DNA of 37,961 bases from an uncultured Erysipelotrichaceae bacterium (GTDB lineage Bacteria; Bacillota_I; Bacilli_A; RFN20; CAG-826). The translations under genes and the position numbers were made by a program. Of this stretch, positions 16,669 through 25,834 are shown piece by piece. Below the pieces are notes generated by a model. The model was not told where the DNA came from. It made no database searches and was given only the letters and a program-made list of their open reading frames with translations. Position 1 is the stretch's first letter; every line of letters starts with the position of its first letter. The stretch lies in the NCBI GenBank assembly GCA_946612405.1, contig CAMOEQ010000003.1, positions 1 to 37,961 on the forward strand, written 5' to 3'.

Positions 16669-17009
16669 AAGAATTAATTTGTATCGTCTGTCCACGTGGC
16701 TGTCATCTTGTTGTTGATGATAATTTAAATGTTAGTGGAAACAATTGTCCTAGAGGTGCGATTTATGCGAAAAATGAGTTAACTCATCCAACTAGAACAC
16801 TTACATCCACAGTTCGCATCATCTCTAAAGAAGAAGTTGCACTTCCTGTTAAATCAGATAATCCTCTTCCAAAAGAAAAAATCTTTGATGCGATGAAACT
16901 AATCAACAAAACATGTGTTAAAGCACCTATTAGAATAGGTGATATAATTATTGAAAAAATCTTCGGTCTCGATGTTAATATCGTCGCGACAAAAGATATA
17001 TTAAGGTAG
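16665..17009 (+). CDS. DUF1667 Cys-rich redox protein of the same cassette
   Basis: This 114-residue protein begins with a Cys cluster (C-I-V-C-P-R-G-C near 6-13, then N-N-C-P-R-G near 27-32), typical of DUF1667 and suggestive of a metal or iron-sulfur site. The C-terminal part has the P-I-R-I-G-D-I-I motif. DUF1667 proteins are regularly encoded with the two flavoproteins upstream, and an electron-transfer or assembly role is assumed but not established to my knowledge. The start is supported by GGAGG about 11 bases upstream and a 4-base overlap with the preceding stop. Confidence 0.85.
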   Translation: MKELICIVCPRGCHLVVDDNLNVSGNNCPRGAIYAKNELTHPTRTLTSTVRIISKEEVALPVKSDNPLPKEKIFDAMKLINKTCVKAPIRIGDIIIEKIFGLDVNIVATKDILR

Positions 17010-17013
17010 AAAA

Positions 17014-18690
17014 ATGGACAAGATCAGAATCGTATGTCTAGGCGGTCTAGACGAATTTTACAAAGCATGCACATTAGTTGAAATTAACGATGATATTTTT
17101 GTCATCGAATGTGGTTTAAAATTCCCAGATGTAACTAAGCCAGGAATTGATTATGTAATAGCTCGTCACGATTATTTAATCGAAAATAAACACCGAATTA
17201 AAGGTTATTTTATAACCTTTGGCCACGATTCTGTTCTTGGCGGTCTACCTCACGTATATAAAAACGCTCCAGCGCCAGTTTATTGTAGCGACATCACTAA
17301 AGCCTTTATCGAGATGTTTGCAATTCATCATCATCTTGATATTAGTCAAATCGATTTTCATGTAGTTGAACCTACAAGTGAATTAGATGTTGCTGGTCAT
17401 AAAATTAATCTATTTTCAACTTGTACAAATGTTGCGAATAGCTTTGGAGTTAGTTTTGATACAGATCAAGGCAATATCGTTTATATTGGTAACTGCGTTT
17501 TTGATAATAATAAAGACCCAGGATTTAGTCTTGATTTAGCCTCAGTTGCTAAAATTTCAGCTTCTAAACCAACATTAGTTTTAATGCTTGACTCATTTTA
17601 TGCTTCTAAAAAAGGTTATACAAATCCAAATTACCGCGTAATGCCTCTTATTCAAAGAGATTTCCATCACGCGCAAGGTCGAATCTTAATCGCTTTAGAA
17701 GCACCGGATATTTATAACATTATCGCTGTCATCAACGAAGCGGTAAAATGTGGTCGAAAAATCGTTCCTTACGATCAAACTACCAAAGACATTTTAGATG
17801 GTTTAATTTACACTCATTGTTTAAATATAAACAAGAATAGTATTATTTCCATGGGTGAAGTCAACCGGATGAGAGCCCAAGAAATCTTGGTTTTAATCAC
17901 TGGATTTGCTTCCAAATTATTTCATAAGATTTCGCTTCTAGCTACTCATCTAAATGATGATCAAATTCTCCGCATTAACTCAAGCGATACATTCATCGTT
18001 GCTTCACACGCTGAAAATGAAGCAGAAATTGCTCAAACTAACGCTTTAAACGAACTTTACCGTAATGATTGTAAAATAGTCCCAGTTAATAGCAAAACAT
18101 TCTTAAGAATGCATTCTAGCGAAGAAGATATTAAAACTTCTCTATCTATTTTTAGACCAAAATATTTCATTCCAGTTACTGGCACATTCGTCAATTTACT
18201 CGCTAATGCCAAAATTGCTTTAGGAATGAATATTGGCTTAAATCACAACAATGTTTTTGTTTTAGATAACGGCATGGTCGTCGAATTTGAGAATTATTTT
18301 GCTAAGATTCTGCCAAACAAAATCTTAACCGGCAACATTTATGTTGATGGCAAAGGAATTGGTGATATTGAAAAGGAAGTTCTTGAAGAAAGACAACGTT
18401 TCTCAGATGATGGCGTTATCATCATTGCTGCCACAATTTCCAAATCTCGTCGCGAAGTCGTTTTAGGACCAGATATTCAATCTCGTGGCCTCGTTTTTGT
18501 TAAAGAAAGCGATTCATTAATGAAAGAGATTGATAAAGTCTTAAGAGCGAATATTTCTTTAGAATTATCTAAACCAAATTATTCACTTTCTTATATGGAA
18601 ATGACGATTAAAGAGCAAATTTTTAAAACGATTAGAAGAGCGACTTTAAAATCGCCAACAATTATCCCAATTATTATCGAAATAGAATAA
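17014..18690 (+). CDS. RNase J paralogue with a degenerate active site (J2-like)
   Basis: The 558-residue protein has the full RNase J architecture (metallo-beta-lactamase and beta-CASP domains, C-terminal domain) and ends at the usual length. RNase J enzymes are 5'-3' exo/endoribonucleases. The metal-binding motifs are mostly lost. The HxHxDH motif reads TFGHDSV (68-74), so two His and one Asp are replaced. The later N-H-S-x-x-D-S segment reads C-T-N-V-A-N-S (137-143). The Asp of T-G-D reads Gly-Asn (159-160). The C-terminal H-G-E-Y reads T-G-T-F. The fold is therefore RNase J, but catalysis is unlikely. By analogy with Bacillus RNase J2 it probably supports an active J1 encoded elsewhere. 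It starts 4 bases after the DUF1667 gene. Confidence 0.85.
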   Translation: MDKIRIVCLGGLDEFYKACTLVEINDDIFVIECGLKFPDVTKPGIDYVIARHDYLIENKHRIKGYFITFGHDSVLGGLPHVYKNAPAPVYCSDITKAFIEMFAIHHHLDISQIDFHVVEPTSELDVAGHKINLFSTCTNVANSFGVSFDTDQGNIVYIGNCVFDNNKDPGFSLDLASVAKISASKPTLVLMLDSFYASKKGYTNPNYRVMPLIQRDFHHAQGRILIALEAPDIYNIIAVINEAVKCGRKIVPYDQTTKDILDGLIYTHCLNINKNSIISMGEVNRMRAQEILVLITGFASKLFHKISLLATHLNDDQILRINSSDTFIVASHAENEAEIAQTNALNELYRNDCKIVPVNSKTFLRMHSSEEDIKTSLSIFRPKYFIPVTGTFVNLLANAKIALGMNIGLNHNNVFVLDNGMVVEFENYFAKILPNKILTGNIYVDGKGIGDIEKEVLEERQRFSDDGVIIIAATISKSRREVVLGPDIQSRGLVFVKESDSLMKEIDKVLRANISLELSKPNYSLSYMEMTIKEQIFKTIRRATLKSPTIIPIIIEIE

Positions 18691-18691
18691 A

Positions 18692-18708
18692 AAGCGATTT
18701 TATCGCTT
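18692..18708 (+). terminator. Weak hairpin after the RNase J-like gene
   Basis: AAGCGAT (18692-18698) pairs with ATCGCTT (18702-18708) around TTT. The following tail is AT-rich but not a clean T-run, so termination may be partial. Confidence 0.5.
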
Positions 18709-18747
18709 AATTAATTATTTATTGTTTAATTATTTATAAAAATAATT

Positions 18748-18753
18748 TATAAT
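18748..18753 (+). promoter_or_regulatory. ftsK -10 box implying a leaderless transcript
   Basis: A consensus TATAAT ends six bases before the ftsK ATG at 18760, so transcription should begin at or next to the start codon. No Shine-Dalgarno sequence is present. The -35 region is weak: TTTAAT at 17-base spacing, or TTGTTT at 20. Confidence 0.45.
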
Positions 18754-18759
18754 CTTCCT

Positions 18760-21333
18760 ATGAATAAAAAGATTGATAAAGCTTCAATAATTTCAATGGC
18801 TGGCATTGGCTTAGCCCTTTTAAGCTTAATCATCATCTTTTCTCAAGGAACTGTCTTTTCATTTTTAACTGCCATTATCGTTCGTCCATTTGGATTTATT
18901 GGTTTTTGGATCTTACTTCCATTTTTATTTATCCTTGGACTTTATATGCTTTTAAAACAGAAATTAGTTAAATTCCATTTTGGTTTATCACTTTGGGGAT
19001 TATTAATTATTATCTTTGCTTTGTTAATTCTCTCTTCAATTTGGTCAGTTGAAGCTTTAGGAGTCGATGTTGAATTAAATTTTGGAACGATGTCGCCAGC
19101 TTATGTCGATAAGTTAATGTCTTTAGGCGACAATCCATATAATACAAGTTATGGTGGTGGTTTAGTCGGCTATTTTATAGCCGCTTGTTTATTCTCCGCG
19201 GTTAAAAATGTCGGAGCCCAAATTATTTCATGGCTTTTAATTGTTGTTGGACTTTGTTTAGTTTTTAACCGTCAACTTAAAAAATTATTCGCTTATATTA
19301 GAAAAAATAAAAAATCACCTGCTAGATATGATGTTAATGAAGAATACATTCCTGAGGACGAAATTAGTGAAACCGGTTTTGTTAGCGAACCAGTTAGAGA
19401 AACTATAAATCATCCTCAACCAGTTGTCGCTTCCCAAAATGATTTAGAAATGCGCAATTTCAATAATACTCATTCTTTAAAGAGAGCGACATTTTCATTC
19501 TCTGATGAAGAAGATAGTGAATTATCTACTCCAGCTTTTTCTTCTTCAAGTTCAACTTTTGAAAATCCAAGATTTATTGATGAAGGATTCGCTAAACCTT
19601 CCTTTATTGAAGAAGATAATAATTTATCGCAATATGTTGAACAAACTTCATTTAACAATGAAGAAGAGGCTAAAAACCCTGTTAATGAACCTCTTAATCA
19701 AACTGCTCCAACTCAAGTTAGTCCATCACCAGTTCAACCTGTTAATGAAGTAGTTAATGAGCCGGTTAAAGAAGAAGTAGTTGATAAACTTCATAGACCT
19801 CAACCAAAAGCTAATCCAATTAAAAATTATGTTTATCCACCAATCGATTTGCTCGATTATCATGAAAACCCAGATGATGTTGATCAAAACAATTCTTCAA
19901 CTCAAGAGAAGATTGATTTAATCAATACCATTTTTGAACAACTTCATGTTGGCGCTAAAGTTGTCGGTTCAACCGTTGGTCCTTGTGTCACCCGTTTCGA
20001 TGTCCAAACCAATAGCGACGTCTCAGTAAATACCATCTCTAGATATGTTGAAGACATATCTGTTCGTTTAGGAGGTGTGCAATGTCGTTTCGAAAAGATC
20101 GTTGTTGGTAAAGCCACATCTGGCTTAGAAATTCCAAATGCTGTTCGTACAACTGTTGGTCTACGTGAATCGATTGAAAAATTACCACAAGGTCCAAAAA
20201 ATCTTCGTTATATTCCATTTGGTAAAAATATTTCTGGTGAATTATTAAGCGGAAACTTAGTGGAATTCCCACATATGCTCGTTTCTGGTACAACTGGTTC
20301 AGGTAAAACTATTTTCATGCATTCGGTCATTCTCTCATTGATAATGAGAAATAAACCAGATGAACTTAAAATCGTCTTAATTGACCCTAAGAAAGTTGAA
20401 ATGGCTTATTATGAACAAATTCCACATCTATTATGTCCAAATATTTCTCAATCTAATAAAGCCTATGTCGCGATGAAGAAATTAGTCGATGAAATGGAAA
20501 GACGTTACAATTTATTCCAAGCAAATCGCGTTAGAGATATTAAAGGCTTCAATGAATTTGCTGCGCAAAATGGCATTCAAAAACTTCCATATATTGTTGT
20601 ATTTATCGATGAATATGCTGATTTAGTCGAAGAAGTTAAAGATATTAAAACTCCAGTTGTTAGAATTGCTCAAAAAGCTCGTGCAGCTGGTATTCATTTA
20701 GTAATTGCTACGCAAAGACCAAGCGTTAACGTCATCGATGGCGTTATTAAAGCTAACGTTTCAACTCGTGTTGCTTTAATGGTTGCTTCCCAAATTGACT
20801 CAATTTCAATCATTGGTCAAGCTGGAGCCGAAACTCTTCTTGGAAACGGTGATATGATCGTCGATTGTCCACTTATTGCCAAAGCCTTTAAACCTCGTGT
20901 ACAAGGTTGTTTTGTTGATGTTCCAGAAATTAACCGCGTTTGTGATTTCTTAAGAACTCATTATTCAGCTCAATATGATCCTGAATTCCTCGATTTAGAA
21001 GAGCATGATGAATCATCAAACTCAGTTAGTGATGCTCCAGATGTTGGCGTTGTCGATAAAGAAATGGCTGAAGAAGAATTATATAAACTGATCAAAGATC
21101 AGATCGTTGAAAGAGATTATTGCTCGATTAGCTATATTCAACGTACTTATGGCGTTGGTTTCCCAAAAGCTGGTCGTTTATTTAATAAATTAATTAATGA
21201 TGGTTATGTTGCTCGTGGTGGTGATGCTCGTGGCTCTAAAGTCTTAATTAAAGAAAAAGAAGGCCAAGAACAACAAATGGGTACAATTGAGCAATCAACA
21301 TTCATCCCTGATACGCCAAACGAAGGTAACTAA
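18760..21333 (+). CDS. ftsK: DNA translocase FtsK/SpoIIIE
   Basis: FtsK pumps chromosomal DNA through the division septum. The 857-residue protein has four or five N-terminal membrane segments (about 11-29, 43-66, 75-96, 133-170). A low-complexity acidic Ser/Pro/Asn linker (about 180-350) follows, then the motor with Walker A GTTGSGKT (510-517) and Walker B FIDEYADL (about 614-621). A C-terminal winged-helix gamma domain (about 765-830, with the S-Y-I-Q-R-T-Y-G-V-G-F-P-K-A segment) reads DNA polarity signals. The repeated V-N-E-P-V/L motifs in the linker resemble the NusA tail. The start lacks a ribosome binding site. pulA begins three bases after its stop, so the two may be co-transcribed although unrelated in function. 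Confidence 0.95.
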   Translation: MNKKIDKASIISMAGIGLALLSLIIIFSQGTVFSFLTAIIVRPFGFIGFWILLPFLFILGLYMLLKQKLVKFHFGLSLWGLLIIIFALLILSSIWSVEALGVDVELNFGTMSPAYVDKLMSLGDNPYNTSYGGGLVGYFIAACLFSAVKNVGAQIISWLLIVVGLCLVFNRQLKKLFAYIRKNKKSPARYDVNEEYIPEDEISETGFVSEPVRETINHPQPVVASQNDLEMRNFNNTHSLKRATFSFSDEEDSELSTPAFSSSSSTFENPRFIDEGFAKPSFIEEDNNLSQYVEQTSFNNEEEAKNPVNEPLNQTAPTQVSPSPVQPVNEVVNEPVKEEVVDKLHRPQPKANPIKNYVYPPIDLLDYHENPDDVDQNNSSTQEKIDLINTIFEQLHVGAKVVGSTVGPCVTRFDVQTNSDVSVNTISRYVEDISVRLGGVQCRFEKIVVGKATSGLEIPNAVRTTVGLRESIEKLPQGPKNLRYIPFGKNISGELLSGNLVEFPHMLVSGTTGSGKTIFMHSVILSLIMRNKPDELKIVLIDPKKVEMAYYEQIPHLLCPNISQSNKAYVAMKKLVDEMERRYNLFQANRVRDIKGFNEFAAQNGIQKLPYIVVFIDEYADLVEEVKDIKTPVVRIAQKARAAGIHLVIATQRPSVNVIDGVIKANVSTRVALMVASQIDSISIIGQAGAETLLGNGDMIVDCPLIAKAFKPRVQGCFVDVPEINRVCDFLRTHYSAQYDPEFLDLEEHDESSNSVSDAPDVGVVDKEMAEEELYKLIKDQIVERDYCSISYIQRTYGVGFPKAGRLFNKLINDGYVARGGDARGSKVLIKEKEGQEQQMGTIEQSTFIPDTPNEGN

Positions 21334-21336
21334 AAA

Positions 21337-23412
21337 ATGTCGATTTTAAAAGCGAAAATGATTTCTTGGGATATGATTGAGGTCACCTCATCATCGTTTT
21401 CTAATCCGCCACGTTTTGATTTATTTGTTGATAAAGAAGTTATTTTGTATAACTTAAATTACAATCAATCAAATCGTTTCATCTATAAATTCAATTATTC
21501 TAAAGAGATTTTGGGTAAACCTTTTTATATCATCTCTGAAGGTAAAAGAATCACAATCGATGTTTTAGGAGCAATTAATTTTGATAAATTTGATTATCAC
21601 TATACATATAATGGTGATGATTTAGGCGCTACTTATAATAATCAATATACAAAATTTGTTTTATGGGCTCCTTTAGCTAGCGAAGTTATTTTAAGAATTC
21701 GCGATAGAGAATATGAACTTAAAAGAACCGAGCATGGTGTTTATAGAACCATCGTTGATGGCGATTTAGATGGAGAATTATATGATTATAAAATAATCAT
21801 AAATGATAAAGAAATCATCACGACTGATCCATATGCAAAATCCACGAATACCAATTCAAAAAAATCGGCGATTATCAATTTAGAAAAAATTGAAATGGAT
21901 ATGTATGATGAACGCCTTCCAAAAATGAATTCATATGTTGAAGCTATCATTTATGAAACAAGCGTTCGCGATATGACGATTTGGGATGCGACAAATATCG
22001 TTAATAAAGGTAAATATTTAGGTTTATGCGAAAGAGGAGTGACCACCAAAGGTGGTAATCCAGCCGGAATCGATTATATTGCTTCTTTAGGTATTACACA
22101 CATTCAATTATTGCCTGTATTAGATTTTGCTAGTGTTGATGATACAAAAAACGAAGAATATAACTGGGGTTATGATCCACTTAATTTCTTCGCCTTAGAA
22201 GGTTCTTATTCAACTAATCCAGAAGATCCATATTGCAGGATGAAAGAATTTAAAAAACTTGTTTCAACTGCTCATAGATTAGGCTTAAGAATCAATTTAG
22301 ACGTGGTTTATAACCACGTTTACCAAACTGATATCTTCGCTTTAAATAAAATTACGCCAAATTATTTCTTTAGATTTGAAAACGGAAAATATGCGAATCA
22401 TTCTGGCTGTGGAAACGATTTTGCTAGCGAGCGACCAATGGCAAGAAAAATCATCCTCGATTCTTTAAAATTTTTACTTCAAACATATGATATTGATGGT
22501 TTTAGATTCGATTTAATGGGTTTAATTGATTTAGAAACAATCGTCCAAGCCGAAAAAATGCTTCATGAGATGAAACCTGATTTAATGCTTTATGGTGAAG
22601 GCTGGAATATGTATCCAGTTTCTAAATACACCAAAGAATTTGCAAATATGGATAATTTCCATAAACTTCCTCGCATCGCTTTCTTTAATGATAGATATCG
22701 TAACATTTTAAGAGGAATAGGCGATAAATCTGAATTAAATGAAAGTGGCTTTTTAATGGGTAATCCAAATTTTATGGAAGGATTTAAATTCATTTTTAAA
22801 GCTGGCACTGAAAAAGGGATTTATCCAATATTATTTGATAATTACGCTCAATCTCTCAACTATGTTGAGTGTCATGATAATTCTACTTTAGGGGATAGTA
22901 TTCTCGATACATTAACTAACGAAGATGATTTATCAAAATATATTAAATTATTTAACAAAGTTTTACTTTTATCTCCTGGAATCGTCTTTATTCATATGGG
23001 TCAAGAATTTGGCCAAACTAAATTCGGCCAATCTAACACCTATAATTTAGGCGATTATTATAATGCTTTCGATTATGAAGAAATGGACCTTAGAGGGGCG
23101 GAAATCGAATCTTTAAGGAATTATATTAAGATTCGTAAATCAATTCCGCTTTATAAAATCGAAGATCCAGTTGAAGTTAATCCTTCAATAAGTTTTGAAA
23201 ATAACGAATCAATCATTGATATCACCCTAAAAAGTAATGCAACTTATCACATAGTGATAAATATCGGTGATAACAATGCGGTATTTAATGAAGAAAAATA
23301 TGAAAATTATCATTTATATGGCCCTTATAAAGCTAATGCCGATGAACTTCATATCGTTTTAAAAGAGCTTGGTCTATCCGCTCATAAATGTTCTATTTTT
23401 AAAGAATCATAA
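21337..23412 (+). CDS. pulA: Type I pullulanase (cytoplasmic GH13 debranching enzyme)
   Basis: Pullulanase hydrolyses alpha-1,6 branches in glycogen, pullulan or starch oligomers. The protein has an N-terminal CBM48-like region, then the family signature YNWGYDP and the four GH13 motifs: DVVYNHV, GFRFDLMG with the nucleophile Asp near residue 392, YGEGW with the acid/base Glu near 421, and VECHDN with the Asp near 514. There is no signal peptide, so at 691 residues it acts in the cytoplasm. A GAAGG element precedes the ATG. With the surface protein at 9603, which seems to carry a starch-binding-like module, it suggests use of alpha-glucans, although no importer for them is in the window. Confidence 0.93.
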   Translation: MSILKAKMISWDMIEVTSSSFSNPPRFDLFVDKEVILYNLNYNQSNRFIYKFNYSKEILGKPFYIISEGKRITIDVLGAINFDKFDYHYTYNGDDLGATYNNQYTKFVLWAPLASEVILRIRDREYELKRTEHGVYRTIVDGDLDGELYDYKIIINDKEIITTDPYAKSTNTNSKKSAIINLEKIEMDMYDERLPKMNSYVEAIIYETSVRDMTIWDATNIVNKGKYLGLCERGVTTKGGNPAGIDYIASLGITHIQLLPVLDFASVDDTKNEEYNWGYDPLNFFALEGSYSTNPEDPYCRMKEFKKLVSTAHRLGLRINLDVVYNHVYQTDIFALNKITPNYFFRFENGKYANHSGCGNDFASERPMARKIILDSLKFLLQTYDIDGFRFDLMGLIDLETIVQAEKMLHEMKPDLMLYGEGWNMYPVSKYTKEFANMDNFHKLPRIAFFNDRYRNILRGIGDKSELNESGFLMGNPNFMEGFKFIFKAGTEKGIYPILFDNYAQSLNYVECHDNSTLGDSILDTLTNEDDLSKYIKLFNKVLLLSPGIVFIHMGQEFGQTKFGQSNTYNLGDYYNAFDYEEMDLRGAEIESLRNYIKIRKSIPLYKIEDPVEVNPSISFENNESIIDITLKSNATYHIVINIGDNNAVFNEEKYENYHLYGPYKANADELHIVLKELGLSAHKCSIFKES

Positions 23413-23469
23413 GCCTTTTTTCTCAATACAAACTTTAGGATGCGGGTTTGAGAAAGGAGGCGCACGCCA

Positions 23470-23724
23470 ATGAATTACGTGTCATTGGTCGGTCGAATCA
23501 AAGAAAGAAGAGACGATGGAATTCGCTTCCTAGAAGTGAATCGCCCTGAAAGCGTTGATTCCGCCGATAATCTACTTATTCCATGCCGTTATTGGACCAT
23601 GGATAACTCCAATTTATTGTCTTCTTTAAAAGAAGGTCAACTTGTAGCAATCCGTGGTAGAATAGATATAGACAACACATTAGGTGTCTATGTAATCATC
23701 GAACAAGTAGTGATTATTAAATAA
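23470..23724 (+). CDS. Minimal SSB-like OB-fold protein
   Basis: The 84-residue sequence follows the single-stranded DNA-binding OB fold: a first strand with G-R-I, R-F-L-E-V-N-R-P-E, I-P-C-R-Y-W, then L-K-E-G-Q-L-V-A-I-R-G-R-I and a final V-Y-V-I-I-E-Q-V strand. It lacks the flexible linker and acidic C-terminal tip used by canonical SSB to recruit partners, so it may be a specialised paralogue. An AAAGGAGG site at about 23453-23460 fixes the ATG. Just upstream, TCTCAA and TTGAGA could form a long-looped hairpin next to that site. It lies 57 bases after pulA and 11 before plsC. Confidence 0.65.
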   Translation: MNYVSLVGRIKERRDDGIRFLEVNRPESVDSADNLLIPCRYWTMDNSNLLSSLKEGQLVAIRGRIDIDNTLGVYVIIEQVVIIK

Positions 23725-23735
23725 TTAATTAAATT

Positions 23736-24560
23736 ATGCGAAAAATATTAAGCTATCTAAGAATCGGTTTAACAGCGGGAGTAGGTGTCGTTTATTATAA
23801 TCTCCGCTATTTTCGCAAGTTTGCCAAGCATCCTGATAAATATCCTTTTGATTATAGATATCGAATTGTTCGAAAGATGGTTAGGTTTGTCTTAAAACAT
23901 TTTCATGTCGATTACAAGGTAGATGGTTTTAACAATTTTTCGGATCTGAACCAGAAATGTTTGATCGTATCTAATCATCATTCTGATGCAGATCCTTTAA
24001 TAATGATTGCCCTTCATGAAAAACCAATCACTTTTATCTCTAAACAAGAAGCTTTTGATTTTCCAGTAATTGGTAATGCTCTTAAAGCATTAGAAGCCTT
24101 TTCTCTCGATAGAGATAATCTAATGAATCAAATTTCTCAAATTAGAGATATAGTTGCTCATCTAAAAGATGAAACTAAACCAAATCTCGTCGTTTATATC
24201 GAAGGAACAAGAAATAAACATCCTGAAAATGGTTGTTTGCAGTTCCATGCGGGAACTCTTAAGATTTCAAAGATGGCTAACGTTCCAGTGGTCCCAGTTA
24301 CAATATTTGGAACGAGCCGTATTTTAAGTGGCAAATGCTATTTAAGAAAATATCCAGCATTTGTCGAATATATGCCGAAGATTGAATATTATAAATACAA
24401 AGATTTTGACACTAATTTAGAAGCAGCAAATCTCAGAAAACAAATCGATCAAAGATTAGATGAAATTAGACAAAAAGATTTAGATTATGTCTATGCTCAA
24501 CATCTAACAAAACGTCGTAAAGCTTTAGAAACTATCATCGATATCAAACGACTTTCTTAA
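23736..24560 (+). CDS. plsC: 1-acyl-glycerol-3-phosphate acyltransferase (PlsC family)
   Basis: PlsC adds the second acyl chain to make phosphatidic acid at the membrane. The catalytic H-x4-D motif is NHHSDADP, with His81 and Asp86, and the substrate-binding motif reads EGTRNKHPENG near residue 158. The N terminus is moderately hydrophobic (about 10-25) and may associate with the membrane. At 274 residues it is of normal length. There is no clear ribosome binding site before the ATG. Its last 36 bases overlap the 3' end of the convergent methyltransferase gene. The glycerol-3-phosphate cassette at 13971-17009 may touch the same precursor pool. Confidence 0.9.
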   Translation: MRKILSYLRIGLTAGVGVVYYNLRYFRKFAKHPDKYPFDYRYRIVRKMVRFVLKHFHVDYKVDGFNNFSDLNQKCLIVSNHHSDADPLIMIALHEKPITFISKQEAFDFPVIGNALKALEAFSLDRDNLMNQISQIRDIVAHLKDETKPNLVVYIEGTRNKHPENGCLQFHAGTLKISKMANVPVVPVTIFGTSRILSGKCYLRKYPAFVEYMPKIEYYKYKDFDTNLEAANLRKQIDQRLDEIRQKDLDYVYAQHLTKRRKALETIIDIKRLS

Positions 24561-25805
24561 GCCTTTTGGATAAAGATTTTTTAGGGTCGAACCTACGATA
24601 TGAGCGACCCCGATATTCATTCCTAAATAGGACACAAATTGATAACCTATCTCAAGGTTATTTTTTATTAATGATTCACCCTTAATAAAGTGAATTGCCT
24701 CATTTTTATCAAGTTTAATTGATTCTAAGGAATCAACATAATGGGAATAATGGTGAGATGGAATAAATTTATCGCCGATTTCAGAACCTAAAAATAAACC
24801 AGGTCTAAGTGAATATTTTAAGATCTTTTCATTTAAATTTTGATTGAGAATAAAGTGATTTATAACCTTCGAATTTCCTTTACTATTTTCTTTAAGTGAT
24901 AACTCAACTTTTTCCATTTCATTTTCATTTAATTTTCCAGGTTTTTTAATTTTAGCGATATAGTGACCTTCCCCAATAAATTTAGAAGGAAATAGATGAA
25001 TTGTTTCTTTATATTTTTTGGAACGATAAAAGCCGCCATAATCTTCAATATATTCGAGTTTTGCATCGCTATTAGATAATAGATGTTCGATAACTTCTTC
25101 ATCTTCTTCGTAAGAATATGAACAAGTTGAATACATCAAAGTTCCACCTTCTTTTAAAAATGAATAAGCAAGTAAGATTAATTCTTTTTGAATCTTGGCA
25201 TTTTTAAGAACTTTTTCATATGTCCAATCTTCTTTCATTTCGTTCATCTTGCGAAACATTCCTGAACCGGAACATGGAGCATCTAAAATAATGCCATCAA
25301 ATTGATCTTTTAGTTCATTTTTAAATTTATTTAAATCATAAGAAGTGACAATGACATTTCCTAAGCCCATTCTTTCGACATTTTGAAGTAAAATATTTGC
25401 TCTAGAAGTAGATAAATCATTCGCTAAAAGTAGGCCTGAATCCTTCATTAATAATGAAGTCATCACACTTTTACCTCCAGGAGCAGCGCACATATCCAAA
25501 ATCATTTGATTTTGTTTTGGCTCTAAATAATGAGCAACAAGCATTGCAGAAGGGTCTTGAATATAATAAGCACCAAGTTCATGATAAATTAATTTACCTA
25601 ATTTATATTCATCTTGATCAAATAAATAACCGTTTGGAACAATTGGATGAGCTTTTACATTTGGAAATAATTTTAAAAGAGTCTCTTTTGACATCTTTTT
25701 TTCATTTAAATAAAAACCTTTATTTTCTTTATGAGAAAAGGAAGAAATTAGATTATCTATTTCCTCATTAGATAGATATTTTTTAAGATGCTCTTTAAAA
25801 TCCAT
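24525..25805 (-). CDS. rsmF: RsmF/NSUN-type RNA m5C methyltransferase
   Basis: This SAM-dependent enzyme methylates cytosine C5 in rRNA (or tRNA). It has the SAM-binding D-M-C-A-A-P-G-G-K motif near 104-112, motif IV D-A-P-C-S-G-S-G with one Cys and motif VI S-T-C-S-Y with the catalytic Cys. A C-terminal region (about 300-426) matches the RsmF PUA-like RNA-binding extension. The 426-residue length fits the Firmicutes RsmF group. No Shine-Dalgarno sequence is visible before the ATG. A TATATT lies immediately upstream on the minus strand, so a leaderless transcript is possible. The 3' end overlaps plsC by 36 bases. The exact target base is not decidable here. Confidence 0.88.
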   Translation of the reverse strand: MDFKEHLKKYLSNEEIDNLISSFSHKENKGFYLNEKKMSKETLLKLFPNVKAHPIVPNGYLFDQDEYKLGKLIYHELGAYYIQDPSAMLVAHYLEPKQNQMILDMCAAPGGKSVMTSLLMKDSGLLLANDLSTSRANILLQNVERMGLGNVIVTSYDLNKFKNELKDQFDGIILDAPCSGSGMFRKMNEMKEDWTYEKVLKNAKIQKELILLAYSFLKEGGTLMYSTCSYSYEEDEEVIEHLLSNSDAKLEYIEDYGGFYRSKKYKETIHLFPSKFIGEGHYIAKIKKPGKLNENEMEKVELSLKENSKGNSKVINHFILNQNLNEKILKYSLRPGLFLGSEIGDKFIPSHHYSHYVDSLESIKLDKNEAIHFIKGESLIKNNLEIGYQFVSYLGMNIGVAHIVGSTLKNLYPKGLRKSFDIDDSF

Positions 25806-25834
25806 GAATATAGTTTATCACAATATTATCAATT

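Noticed and set aside
24525..24560. Frameshift or assembly error at the plsC/rsmF overlap
   Set aside because: Both proteins reach normal C termini, and a 36-base convergent overlap is plausible in a compact genome.
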